A stretch of DNA of 40,011 bases from Tissierella praeacuta DSM 18095 (lineage in GTDB: Bacteria; Bacillota; Clostridia; Tissierellales; Tissierellaceae), in NCBI RefSeq assembly GCF_900128955.1, contig NZ_FQTY01000021.1, positions 1-40,011 on the forward strand, written 5' to 3'. The position numbers and the translations under genes are program-made. The stretch's first letter is position 1. Each line of letters starts with the position of its first letter. The notes under the pieces are model-generated. The model saw nothing but the letters and a program-made list of their open reading frames with translations, did no database searches and was not told the origin of the DNA. Positions 16,271-24,013 of this stretch are shown here, piece by piece.

Positions 16271-16462
16271 ATGGCAAAAATGAAAACTCATAGAGGGTCA
16301 GCAAAAAGATTTAAGAGAACTGGTTCAGGTTTATTAAAGAGATATAAGGCTTATAAGAGCCATAAAACTGGTAAGAAATCACCAAAAAGAGTTAGAAACT
16401 TAAGGAAAGGCACTTTAGTAAGTAAAGGTGACCAAAGAAGAATAGATTCAATGATACCATAA
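16271..16462 (+). CDS. rpmI: Ribosomal protein L35
   Basis: A 63-residue, very basic protein with the bL35 signature [20 protein letters not shown] and a C-terminal [11 protein letters not shown]. It starts at ATG behind GGGAGG and lies between infC and rplT in the usual order, so it is co-transcribed and under the same leader control. Confidence 0.97.
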   Translation: MAKMKTHRGSAKRFKRTGSGLLKRYKAYKSHKTGKKSPKRVRNLRKGTLVSKGDQRRIDSMIP

Positions 16463-16494
16463 AAACTATATTAGAAATACGGGAGGTACTATAG

Positions 16495-16848
16495 ATGGCA
16501 AGAGTAAAGAGAGCAGTAAATGCCAAGAAAAGACATAAAAAAGTATTAAAACAAGCCAAAGGTTATTACGGAGCAAAATCTAAATTATTCAGAACTGCTA
16601 ACCAAGCTGTTATGAAATCACTTAATTATGCATATATAGGACGTAAACAAAGAAAAAGAGATTTTAGAAAGCTTTGGATTGCAAGAATTAATGCTGCTGC
16701 AAGATTAAATGGAATGAGCTATAGCAAATTCATTAATGGTCTTAAAAAAGCAAATATCGAAGTAAATAGAAAAATGTTATCCGAAATGGCTATACATGAT
16801 GCAGAAGGATTTTCTAAATTAGTAGAGATTGCAAAGGCTGCTATTTAA
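16495..16848 (+). CDS. rplT: Ribosomal protein L20
   Basis: A 117-residue basic protein with the bL20 pattern [38 protein letters not shown] and [18 protein letters not shown]. It is an early 23S assembly protein and, in relatives, the repressor of this operon through its leader. It starts at ATG behind GGGAGG. A terminator follows within 25 bases. Confidence 0.97.
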   Translation: MARVKRAVNAKKRHKKVLKQAKGYYGAKSKLFRTANQAVMKSLNYAYIGRKQRKRDFRKLWIARINAAARLNGMSYSKFINGLKKANIEVNRKMLSEMAIHDAEGFSKLVEIAKAAI

Positions 16849-16871
16849 TAAAATTTGTAGAATTGATTAAG

Positions 16872-16904
16872 TAAAAGTTCCATAAAGGAACTTTTATTTT
16901 TCTT
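16872..16904 (+). terminator. Terminator of infC-rpmI-rplT
   Basis: TAAAAGTTCC (16872-16881) and GGAACTTTTA (16887-16896) with a 5-base loop, then TTTTTCTTTT. Confidence 0.88.
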
Positions 16905-16968
16905 TTATTTAATAGATTAGTATGATTATGGAATAATAATATAGGTATATATAATTGGGGGGGATTTC

Positions 16969-18312
16969 ATGAGTTTTATAAAAGAAAGACTTAATAGAGT
17001 AAAATTAGATCCTCCAAGGGTTTTAGCATTGGGGTTTGGTAGTCTAATACTCATTGGAGCCATATTATTAAATTTACCTATAGCTACACAAGGTGGTAAG
17101 AGTATTGGTTTTATCAATGCTCTATTTACTTCTGCATCAGCAGTATGTGTTACTGGGTTAGTAGTTGTAAATACAGGAGAGTTTTGGTCTTTATTTGGTC
17201 AAATTGTAATAATTTTACTTATACAAATTGGTGGATTAGGATTTATGACTATGGCAACCATTGGAGCGTTAATTATTGGAAAAAAAATTACATTAAAGGA
17301 AAGACTGATAATAAAAGAGCAATTGAATCAGGAAACCATGTCTGGATTAGTTAAATTAACTAAATATGCAGTATTATCTACTTTTGCCATAGAGGGTATT
17401 GGTGCTATTTTGTTATCAACTAGATTTATACCTACATATGGACTAAAAAAAGGAATTTGGTTTTCTATATTTCACTCCATATCTGCATTTTGTAATGCTG
17501 GATTTGATATTACTGGAAATAGTATAGTTCCCTTTGTTGGAGATTTTATTATTAATATGACTATATCGGGATTAATAATTTTAGGGGGCTTGGGATTTTC
17601 GGTTTATATAGATATTTCAAGAAATAAAAGTTTTAAAAAGCTTCATTTACATTCAAAATTAGTTTTAACAATTACTGTTATTCTTCTTGTTGTGGGGATG
17701 ATTATATTTTTATTGATAGAATTTAACAATCCTTATACAATAGGAAATTTAAATACTGGTGAAAAGATTATTTCGTCCTTTTTTCAATCGGTTGTTCCTA
17801 GAACAGCAGGATTTAACTCTGTTAATATAGGTGGGCTTCTTGATACAACGGTGTTTTTTATGATAATATTAATGTTTATAGGTGGTTCTCCAGGTTCAAC
17901 TGCTGGAGGAATAAAGACAACCACGTTTGGTACTTTAATATTAACTACTGTTGGAGTAATAAGAGGAAACAAGGATGTTGTGGCATATAGAAAAAGAATA
18001 GCCGATGAAGTAATAAATAGATCATTAGCTATAGCTACTGTAGGAATGACATTGATAATTATAGTTTCTTTTATATTAACTGTAACAGAACCTGCTGATT
18101 TTTTAGATGTATTATTTGAAACTACTTCTGCATTTGCTACTGTAGGACTAACAAGAGGTATTACACCAAATCTAACTAATTTTGGAAAATTACTTATTAC
18201 GTTGACTATGTATGCAGGTAGAGTTGGACCATTAACTATGGCATTTGCTTTTGCTAAAAAAGCTAAAGTTAGTAATTTTAGATATTCCGAAGGGAATATT
18301 CTAGTAGGATAG
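16969..18312 (+). CDS. ktrB: Potassium uptake channel subunit KtrB/TrkH type
   Basis: A 447-residue membrane protein of the TrkH/KtrB superfamily that moves K+ (often with Na+). Four repeated M1-P-M2 units are visible through their selectivity-filter loops: SAVCVTGLVV, SAFCNAGFDI, VPRTAGFNSV and SAFATVGLTR. Each has the conserved filter glycine. The N-terminus (RLNRVKLDPPRVLALGFGSL) and length fit KtrB. It starts at ATG behind a GGGGGG site and is followed within 15 bases by its regulatory subunit gene, as in clostridial ktrBA pairs. Confidence 0.92.
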   Translation: MSFIKERLNRVKLDPPRVLALGFGSLILIGAILLNLPIATQGGKSIGFINALFTSASAVCVTGLVVVNTGEFWSLFGQIVIILLIQIGGLGFMTMATIGALIIGKKITLKERLIIKEQLNQETMSGLVKLTKYAVLSTFAIEGIGAILLSTRFIPTYGLKKGIWFSIFHSISAFCNAGFDITGNSIVPFVGDFIINMTISGLIILGGLGFSVYIDISRNKSFKKLHLHSKLVLTITVILLVVGMIIFLLIEFNNPYTIGNLNTGEKIISSFFQSVVPRTAGFNSVNIGGLLDTTVFFMIILMFIGGSPGSTAGGIKTTTFGTLILTTVGVIRGNKDVVAYRKRIADEVINRSLAIATVGMTLIIIVSFILTVTEPADFLDVLFETTSAFATVGLTRGITPNLTNFGKLLITLTMYAGRVGPLTMAFAFAKKAKVSNFRYSEGNILVG

Positions 18313-18326
18313 AGGGGGTATGAAAA

Positions 18327-18983
18327 TTGAAATCATTTGTAGTTATAGGTTGTGGAAGATTCGGTTCATCTATTGCTAGAACACTATATAGCTTAGGTAA
18401 TGAGGTGTTAGCAATTGATAGTTCAGAAGAAATTATTAAAGAGATATCTGAAGAGGTAACTCATGCTGTTCAGGCTGATGTAATGGATGAAACGGTATTA
18501 ATGGATTTGGGATTGCGAAATTTTGATGTGGCAGTTGTAGCTATTGGCTCAGATATTGAAGCGTCTATAATGGCAACATTAGTTGTAAAAGATTTAGGCA
18601 TTGATAAAGTAATTGCAAAGGCACAGTCAGAGCTTCATGGGAAGGTTTTGAGTAAAATAGGAGCTGACAAAATAATATTTCCTGAGAGAGATATGGGTGT
18701 TAGAGTAGCTCATAATTTAGCATCTACAAATATATTAGATTTTATTGAATTATCACCAGATTATAGTATCTTAGAAATTGCTGCTTTAAAGGAATGGGAA
18801 GAGAAATCTCTAGCTCAACTAAGATTGCCTAGTAAGTATGGCATTAATGTAATGGCTATTAAAAGAGGAGATAGTATTAAGGTTTCACCAAACGGAGAAG
18901 TTATAATTAAAAAAGATGATATTTTAGTAATTATAGGAAATACAAAGGATATTAAGAGAGTAGAGCAAAGAGCTGGTGAATGA
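18327..18983 (+). CDS. ktrA: Potassium uptake regulatory subunit KtrA/TrkA type
   Basis: A 218-residue cytosolic RCK protein. The N-terminal Rossmann fold begins FVVIGCGRFGSSIARTLYSL with the acidic nucleotide-binding residue in EVLAIDSSEE. A TrkA-C ligand-binding domain occupies about 135-218. It gates KtrB in response to ATP/ADP or c-di-AMP in relatives. The start is TTG (18327), 8 bases after GAGGGGG; no ATG is available in frame nearby. It overlaps the following gene closely, suggesting co-transcription. Confidence 0.92.
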   Translation: MKSFVVIGCGRFGSSIARTLYSLGNEVLAIDSSEEIIKEISEEVTHAVQADVMDETVLMDLGLRNFDVAVVAIGSDIEASIMATLVVKDLGIDKVIAKAQSELHGKVLSKIGADKIIFPERDMGVRVAHNLASTNILDFIELSPDYSILEIAALKEWEEKSLAQLRLPSKYGINVMAIKRGDSIKVSPNGEVIIKKDDILVIIGNTKDIKRVEQRAGE

Positions 18984-18984
18984 T

Positions 18985-19779
18985 ATGTTAGAAATCACTA
19001 GTATTAGAAATCCGCTGATTAAGGAAATAAAATCTTTATATAGAAAAAAGGGAAGAATTAAAAATAATTCTTTTATTATCGAAGGCATGAAGGCTATTGA
19101 AGAAGCTATAGATAATAATTATCCCATTAAAAATATTATATATACAGACCAGATTTTAAAGATTAAAGATGGAGAAGCCTTCTTTGAAAGAATAAAAAAA
19201 CTGAATAATATAATCTATGTACCAAATAATATTTTTAAAGATATTTCAGATACAGAAAATCCTCAAGGGGTATTGGGAGTTGCAGAGATTAAATATAATG
19301 AAATGAGAGAAATAAAGGACAAAGAAGAACCCTTTTTAGTATTTTTAGATGGAGTACAGGATCCAGGAAATATGGGAACTATAATTAGAACAGCAGATGC
19401 TTTTAATGTAGATGGTATAATAATTACTGATGGATGTGTAGATCCTTATAATCCAAAAGTAGTTAGAGCTACAATGGGGTCTATTTTTAGAGTTCCCTTA
19501 TACTATGTTTCTGATGGAATTGAGGAGTTAAAAAGTTTTAAAGATATAAATATGAGTATATATTCAACATCTTTAACTGAGAGTATTCCCATATATGAAG
19601 TGGACTTTAATGAAGGAGTTGTTTTAATCATAGGAAATGAATCCAATGGTGTAAGTGAAGAAATATTTTCCTTATCAGATAAACTAATAAAAATACCTAT
19701 GATTGGAGGAGCAGAATCATTAAATGCAGGTGTGGCAGCTTCAATTATAATGTACGAAGTAATGAAACAGAGAACCTAA
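18985..19779 (+). CDS. TrmH/SpoU-family RNA 2'-O-methyltransferase (RlmB/YsgA-like)
   Basis: A 264-residue SPOUT methyltransferase expected to add a 2'-O-methyl to rRNA or tRNA. The N-terminal substrate-binding domain starts ITSIRNPLIKEIKSLYRKKG and includes SFIIEGMKAIEEA. The knot motifs are DGVQDPGNMGTIIRTADAF (motif 1), IIGNESNGVSEE (motif 2) and IPMIGGAESLNAGVAASIIM (motif 3). In Bacillus the homologue ysgA lies directly before pheST, as here. I start at ATG 18985; a GTG at 18976 overlapping ktrA is possible. The exact target nucleotide cannot be inferred. Confidence 0.9.
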   Translation: MLEITSIRNPLIKEIKSLYRKKGRIKNNSFIIEGMKAIEEAIDNNYPIKNIIYTDQILKIKDGEAFFERIKKLNNIIYVPNNIFKDISDTENPQGVLGVAEIKYNEMREIKDKEEPFLVFLDGVQDPGNMGTIIRTADAFNVDGIIITDGCVDPYNPKVVRATMGSIFRVPLYYVSDGIEELKSFKDINMSIYSTSLTESIPIYEVDFNEGVVLIIGNESNGVSEEIFSLSDKLIKIPMIGGAESLNAGVAASIIMYEVMKQRT

Positions 19780-19785
19780 TACTTC

Positions 19786-19868
19786 TTGAGTTTTGAAATT
19801 CTAGGTGCTATAATTGAGTAAATACTTTGAAATTTTGACCTTTGTTTTAAAAAAGGTCTTGTTTTTTA
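19786..19868 (+). promoter_or_regulatory. pheST promoter followed by a leader terminator
   Basis: TTGAGT (19786-19791), 17 bases, TATAAT (19809-19814) with an extended -10 TGC in front. Some 15-20 bases after the expected start comes GACCTTT (19837-19843)/AAAGGTC (19852-19858) and a T run (to 19867), before the pheS ribosome site. The terminator therefore also acts on transcripts from this promoter. There is no T-box in the gap. Confidence 0.7.
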
Positions 19869-19891
19869 TACTATGGTAAAGGAGTAGAAAT

Positions 19892-20926
19892 ATGAAGGAA
19901 AATATGAGAGAAAAATTACTGGAAATTAAAGAGATTGCATTGAATAATATTAATGAAGTAACAGCTTTAGAAGAAATAGAACAATTGAGGGTAAAGTTTT
20001 TGGGTAAAAAAGGGGAATTGACTTCTGTACTAAGGGATATGGGCAAGTTAATAGCAGAAGAAAGACCAATAGTAGGACAAATCGCCAATGAAGTAAGGGA
20101 TGAATTAGAAGAAGCCATTTCCTCAATGAAGGAAAAATTGTCTGAAGAAATGAAAATGGCCAAAATAAGTAAAGAAAAAATAGATATAACTATGATCACA
20201 AACAAGGAAAGATTAGGTCATAGACATCCACTTTTAGCCACCATTGAAGAGTTAGAGGATTTATTTATATCTATGGGTTTTTCTGTAGTTACTGGACCTG
20301 AAATTGAAACAGTTGAGAATAACTTTAATGCCTTGAATTCTCCAGAAAATCATCCTTCTAGGGATTTATCTGATACTTTCTACATAACAGAGGATATACT
20401 TTTAAGGACTCATACTTCTCCAGTACAAATTAGGGCAATGAAAGAAATGGGGGCACCCCTTAGAATAGTATCAGCAGGTAGAACCTTTAGATTTGATGAT
20501 GTGGATGATACCCACTCTCCAATGTTTCATCAGCTTGAAGGTTTAGTTGTGGATGAGAATATTAGTATGGCAAATCTTATTCATACCTTAGATATATTTA
20601 TAAAAGAGTTATTTGGTAGTGATATGAAAACTAGATATAGACCACATCATTTTCCATTTACTGAGCCATCTGCAGAGGTAGATGTATCCTGTTTAAAATG
20701 TAGAGGTAAAGGATGTCCGGATTGTAATTATACGGGATGGAGCATGGAATTACTAGGCTGTGGTATGGTGCATCCAAAGGTATTAGAATACTGTGGAATA
20801 GATTCAGAAAAATACAGTGGATTTGCCTTTGGAATGGGAATAGATAGGATTACCATGGTTAAATATGGTTTAGATAATATTAGATTATTATTCGAAAATG
20901 ACAATAGATTTTTGGAACAATTCTAG
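19892..20926 (+). CDS. pheS: Phenylalanyl-tRNA synthetase alpha subunit
   Basis: A 344-residue alpha chain of the (alpha-beta)2 enzyme. The N-terminal coiled-coil tRNA arm covers about 1-90. Catalytic motifs follow: RTHTSPVQIRAM (motif 1/2 region), FHQLEGLVVDE, PHHFPFTEPSAEVDV and FGMGIDRITMVKYG (motif 3). A cysteine-bearing block CRGKGCPDC precedes GWSMELLGCGMVHP, normal for this family. It starts at ATG behind AAAGGAG; pheT begins 20 bases after its stop. Confidence 0.97.
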   Translation: MKENMREKLLEIKEIALNNINEVTALEEIEQLRVKFLGKKGELTSVLRDMGKLIAEERPIVGQIANEVRDELEEAISSMKEKLSEEMKMAKISKEKIDITMITNKERLGHRHPLLATIEELEDLFISMGFSVVTGPEIETVENNFNALNSPENHPSRDLSDTFYITEDILLRTHTSPVQIRAMKEMGAPLRIVSAGRTFRFDDVDDTHSPMFHQLEGLVVDENISMANLIHTLDIFIKELFGSDMKTRYRPHHFPFTEPSAEVDVSCLKCRGKGCPDCNYTGWSMELLGCGMVHPKVLEYCGIDSEKYSGFAFGMGIDRITMVKYGLDNIRLLFENDNRFLEQF

Positions 20927-20946
20927 ATAGAAAAGGGAGTGGAAAG

Positions 20947-23340
20947 ATGCTATTACCTGTAAAATGGTTAAAAGATTATATTGAAACAGAAAAGGATGCT
21001 AGGATTTTAGCAGATGGACTTACTCTGTCTGGATCTCATGTAGAGTCAATTATAGCATTAAATAAAGGCATAGAAAACGTTGTTGTAGGAAAGATTCTTA
21101 ATATAGAAAAACATCCAGATGCAGATAAGCTATTAATATGTAAAGTAAGTATAGGTAGGGAAACTTTACAAATTGTAACAGGCGCTACAAATCTAAATGT
21201 TGAAGATTATATTCCTGTGGCAGTAGTTGGAGCTAAATTGCCAGGAGATATCACAATAGAAAAAACTAATTTTAGAGGAGTAGACTCCTATGGAATGTTA
21301 TGCTCATTAAAGGAATTAGGGTATAGTGATAATGTTATACCAAAGGAAATGAAGGATGGTATTTTTATACTAGATAAAGAATATCCATTAGGAATGTCCA
21401 TTGTTAATATAATGGGATTAGATAGTGAGGTTATAGAATTTGAAATAACTCCAAATAGACCTGATTGTTTAAGCATTATAGGAATGGCTAGAGAAGCTGC
21501 AGCTACTTTTAATATAGGACTTAAAGAGTCTACAATTACTATAAAAAATGAAGTGGAAGATATAAAAGATTATTTGGAGTCTATAGAAGTGCCATCTGAT
21601 AATTGTAATAGATATTATGCTAAGGTAATAAAAGATGTAAAAATAGAACCATCTCCACTTTGGATGCAAACAAGACTTATGGAGGCAGGAGTAAGACCTA
21701 TAAACAATATAGTTGATATAACAAATTTTGTAATGTTAGAATATGGTGAACCATTACATGCTTTTGATTTGGAAAAAGTTGAAGGTAGAAAGATTATTGT
21801 AAGGCAAGCAAAAGAGGGAGAAAAAATCTTAACATTAGATGAAGTGGAAAGAAATTTAAAATCTTCAGATTTAGTTATTGCCGATGATAAAAAACCTATT
21901 GCCCTAGCAGGAGTTATGGGAGGTTTTGATACAGAGATTACAGAGAATACTAAATATGTACTCCTAGAGGGTGCGAATTTTAATAGCAAAAGTGTAAGAC
22001 TTACATCAAAAAGATTTGGACTTCGAACAGAAGCATCTACAAGATTTGAAAAAGGTATTGATTCAAACTTAGGGCAAGTTGCTGTAGATAGAGTATGTCA
22101 ATTAGTTGAGGAAATTGGTGCTGGGATTGTTATTAAAGGCAATATAGACGTATATAAAAAAGTTAAGAAAGAAAATATAATAACTGTAAGACCAACTAGA
22201 GTAAATAAGCTCTTGGGAACAGTTATTCCTGTTGAAGATATGATTAAGTATTTAAATGGCCTGGGATTTGAAGCTAAAGAAGAAGAGGAATTAATTACCG
22301 TTAAGATACCAACTTTTAGATTAGACATTGAAAGAGAAGTTGATTTAATTGAAGAGATTGGAAGACTCTATGGTTTCCACAATATAGAAAGTAAGCCTTT
22401 AATAGGTGTGTTAACAAGGGGAGAAAAACCTAAGGCAAGAAGAATCGAAGATAAAGCCAAGACAATACTACAAGGGCTAGGATTAAATGAAGTAATGACC
22501 TATTCATTCATTAGCCCTAAAGCCTATGATAAGATAAATCTTCCAGAAAATAGTTCTTTAAGAAATTATATAAAACTTATAAATCCTCTTGGAGAAGACT
22601 ATAGTGTAATGAGAACTACTCTTATACCAAATATGTTGGAATTACTTAGTAGAAACTATAATCGTGGTGTTCCTCATTGTGCAGTATATGAGATAGGCAA
22701 TACATTTACAGCTAAAGAATTTCCTATAAAGGAGTTGCCGCAGGAAAAGAAGATTTTATCACTAGGAGTATATGGAAATAAGGACTTTTACTATTTAAAA
22801 GAAGTTGTAGATAAGACATTAGATAGACTTGGTATTAAAGATATAGAATATATTCGAGAAGAGAACAATTTAACTTTCCATCCAGGGAGAACAGCTAAGC
22901 TTATATTAAATGAAGAGGAGCTAGGTATATTAGGTGAAATTCATGTTGATGTAGCTGAAAACTATGATATACAAGATAGAGTATATGTTGCACAATTAGA
23001 TTTTGATAAAATAGTTGAATTAACAAATTTAGAAATCAAATATAAACCATTGCCAAAATATCCTTCTATGCTTAGGGATTTAGCATTAGTAGTTAAAGAG
23101 GATATATTAGTAGGTGATATTCAAAAGGTAATATCCAGACATGGAGAGGGATTAATAGAAAAAATTGAGTTGTTTGATATATATACAGGAAATCAAATTC
23201 CAGAAGGAATGAAGAGTGTGGCATATTCTATTACTTATAGATCCTATGATAGAACTCTTCGAGATGATGAGGTAAATAATATCCAGCAAGCCATTATCCA
23301 AGATTTAGAGAATACCTTTGATGCAAAGCTTAGATCATAA
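20947..23340 (+). CDS. pheT: Phenylalanyl-tRNA synthetase beta subunit
   Basis: A 797-residue beta chain with the usual domain order: an N-terminal OB-fold tRNA-binding domain with VVVGKILNIEKHPDADKLLI (about 39-58); the B3/4 editing domain including MWMQ-type and EYGEPLHAFDLEKV blocks; B5 (RPTRVNKLLGTVIP) with DIEREVDLIEEIGRLYG; a catalytic-like core; and the C-terminal anticodon-binding FDX-ACB domain starting KYPSMLRDLALVV. It starts at ATG behind AAGGGAGTGG and is co-transcribed with pheS. Confidence 0.97.
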   Translation: MLLPVKWLKDYIETEKDARILADGLTLSGSHVESIIALNKGIENVVVGKILNIEKHPDADKLLICKVSIGRETLQIVTGATNLNVEDYIPVAVVGAKLPGDITIEKTNFRGVDSYGMLCSLKELGYSDNVIPKEMKDGIFILDKEYPLGMSIVNIMGLDSEVIEFEITPNRPDCLSIIGMAREAAATFNIGLKESTITIKNEVEDIKDYLESIEVPSDNCNRYYAKVIKDVKIEPSPLWMQTRLMEAGVRPINNIVDITNFVMLEYGEPLHAFDLEKVEGRKIIVRQAKEGEKILTLDEVERNLKSSDLVIADDKKPIALAGVMGGFDTEITENTKYVLLEGANFNSKSVRLTSKRFGLRTEASTRFEKGIDSNLGQVAVDRVCQLVEEIGAGIVIKGNIDVYKKVKKENIITVRPTRVNKLLGTVIPVEDMIKYLNGLGFEAKEEEELITVKIPTFRLDIEREVDLIEEIGRLYGFHNIESKPLIGVLTRGEKPKARRIEDKAKTILQGLGLNEVMTYSFISPKAYDKINLPENSSLRNYIKLINPLGEDYSVMRTTLIPNMLELLSRNYNRGVPHCAVYEIGNTFTAKEFPIKELPQEKKILSLGVYGNKDFYYLKEVVDKTLDRLGIKDIEYIREENNLTFHPGRTAKLILNEEELGILGEIHVDVAENYDIQDRVYVAQLDFDKIVELTNLEIKYKPLPKYPSMLRDLALVVKEDILVGDIQKVISRHGEGLIEKIELFDIYTGNQIPEGMKSVAYSITYRSYDRTLRDDEVNNIQQAIIQDLENTFDAKLRS

Positions 23341-23367
23341 AAAGAGTAGATAAATCTACTCTTTTTT
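23341..23367 (+). terminator. Terminator of pheST
   Basis: AAAGAGTAGA (23341-23350) pairs with TCTACTCTTT (23355-23364) around a TAAA tetraloop, in a T tract. It begins at the base after the pheT stop codon. Confidence 0.9.
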
Positions 23368-23396
23368 CCAAAATAAAGAAGGAGATTTAGGAGTTG

Positions 23397-23403
23397 TGTC
23401 GAA
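23397..23403 (+). promoter_or_regulatory. Possible Spo0A box upstream of zapA
   Basis: TGTCGAA is an exact match to the core 0A box. It lies 36 bases before the zapA start in a short intergenic region. A seven-base match can occur by chance, and a neighbouring promoter is not obvious, so this is tentative. Confidence 0.3.
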
Positions 23404-23438
23404 TATATTAATATAAACTATAAAGGAGTGGTATAGTT

Positions 23439-24008
23439 ATGACAGAAAAAAGAAAAATAAATATATTGATAGATGGTCGTAACTTTACGGTAGTAGGCTC
23501 AGATAATGAAGATTATGTTAGATCTTTAGCTAGCTATGTAGATAAAAAAATTAAAGATTTGGCAAATAAAAACGATAGACTTTGCCAAACCAGTTCAGCT
23601 ACATTGGCAGCTTTAAATATTGCAGATGAACTCTATCATACTAAGGAAAGATTGCAGCAATTAGAAAATAAAGCTAAAGACCCTATGCAGAAATACGGCA
23701 ACTTAATATCTGAGTTGGATAAAGCAAAGGATATTATACAGAGCCTAGAGTTACAATGTTCTCAATATAAAGATGATTTACTTAAGACTAAAATTGAAAA
23801 TGAAAATATAATAAAAGAAATGAAGAAAAATGAACAAGCTCTAGAATTAAAAGAGAAAGAACTTGTGGAAAGTCAAAAGATGATAAAATCTTTACAGGAT
23901 AAGATATTTGATAATCAAATGGAATTAATAGAAGTTAAGAAAGAGTTAGGAGAAGTAATAAAAAGGTTAGATAGCGAGAAAAATATATTTGTCAAGGAGG
24001 AAGTTTAA
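23439..24008 (+). CDS. zapA: Cell division protein ZapA with a long coiled-coil tail
   Basis: The N-terminal 90 or so residues match ZapA, which bundles FtsZ filaments at the division ring: RKINILIDGRNFTVVG, EDYVRSLASYVDKKIKDLA and SSATLAALNIADELYHTKE. Residues about 95-185 are a long heptad-rich, charged coiled coil (ELDKAKDIIQSLELQ onward), roughly doubling the usual 85-100 residue length, as in many clostridial forms. It starts at ATG behind AAAGGAGTGG. The next gene's GTG start lies 6 bases after its stop, suggesting an operon with the U32 gene and mutS2. Confidence 0.88.
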   Translation: MTEKRKINILIDGRNFTVVGSDNEDYVRSLASYVDKKIKDLANKNDRLCQTSSATLAALNIADELYHTKERLQQLENKAKDPMQKYGNLISELDKAKDIIQSLELQCSQYKDDLLKTKIENENIIKEMKKNEQALELKEKELVESQKMIKSLQDKIFDNQMELIEVKKELGEVIKRLDSEKNIFVKEEV

Positions 24009-24013
24009 TACTT

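Noticed and set aside
17145-17354. 69-residue plus-strand frame inside ktrB
   Set aside because: It is out of frame within a conserved potassium channel gene and has no ribosome site.
21615-21989. 124-residue minus-strand open frame inside pheT
   Set aside because: It is a shadow of pheT codon structure; low-complexity serine/proline-rich translation and no start context.
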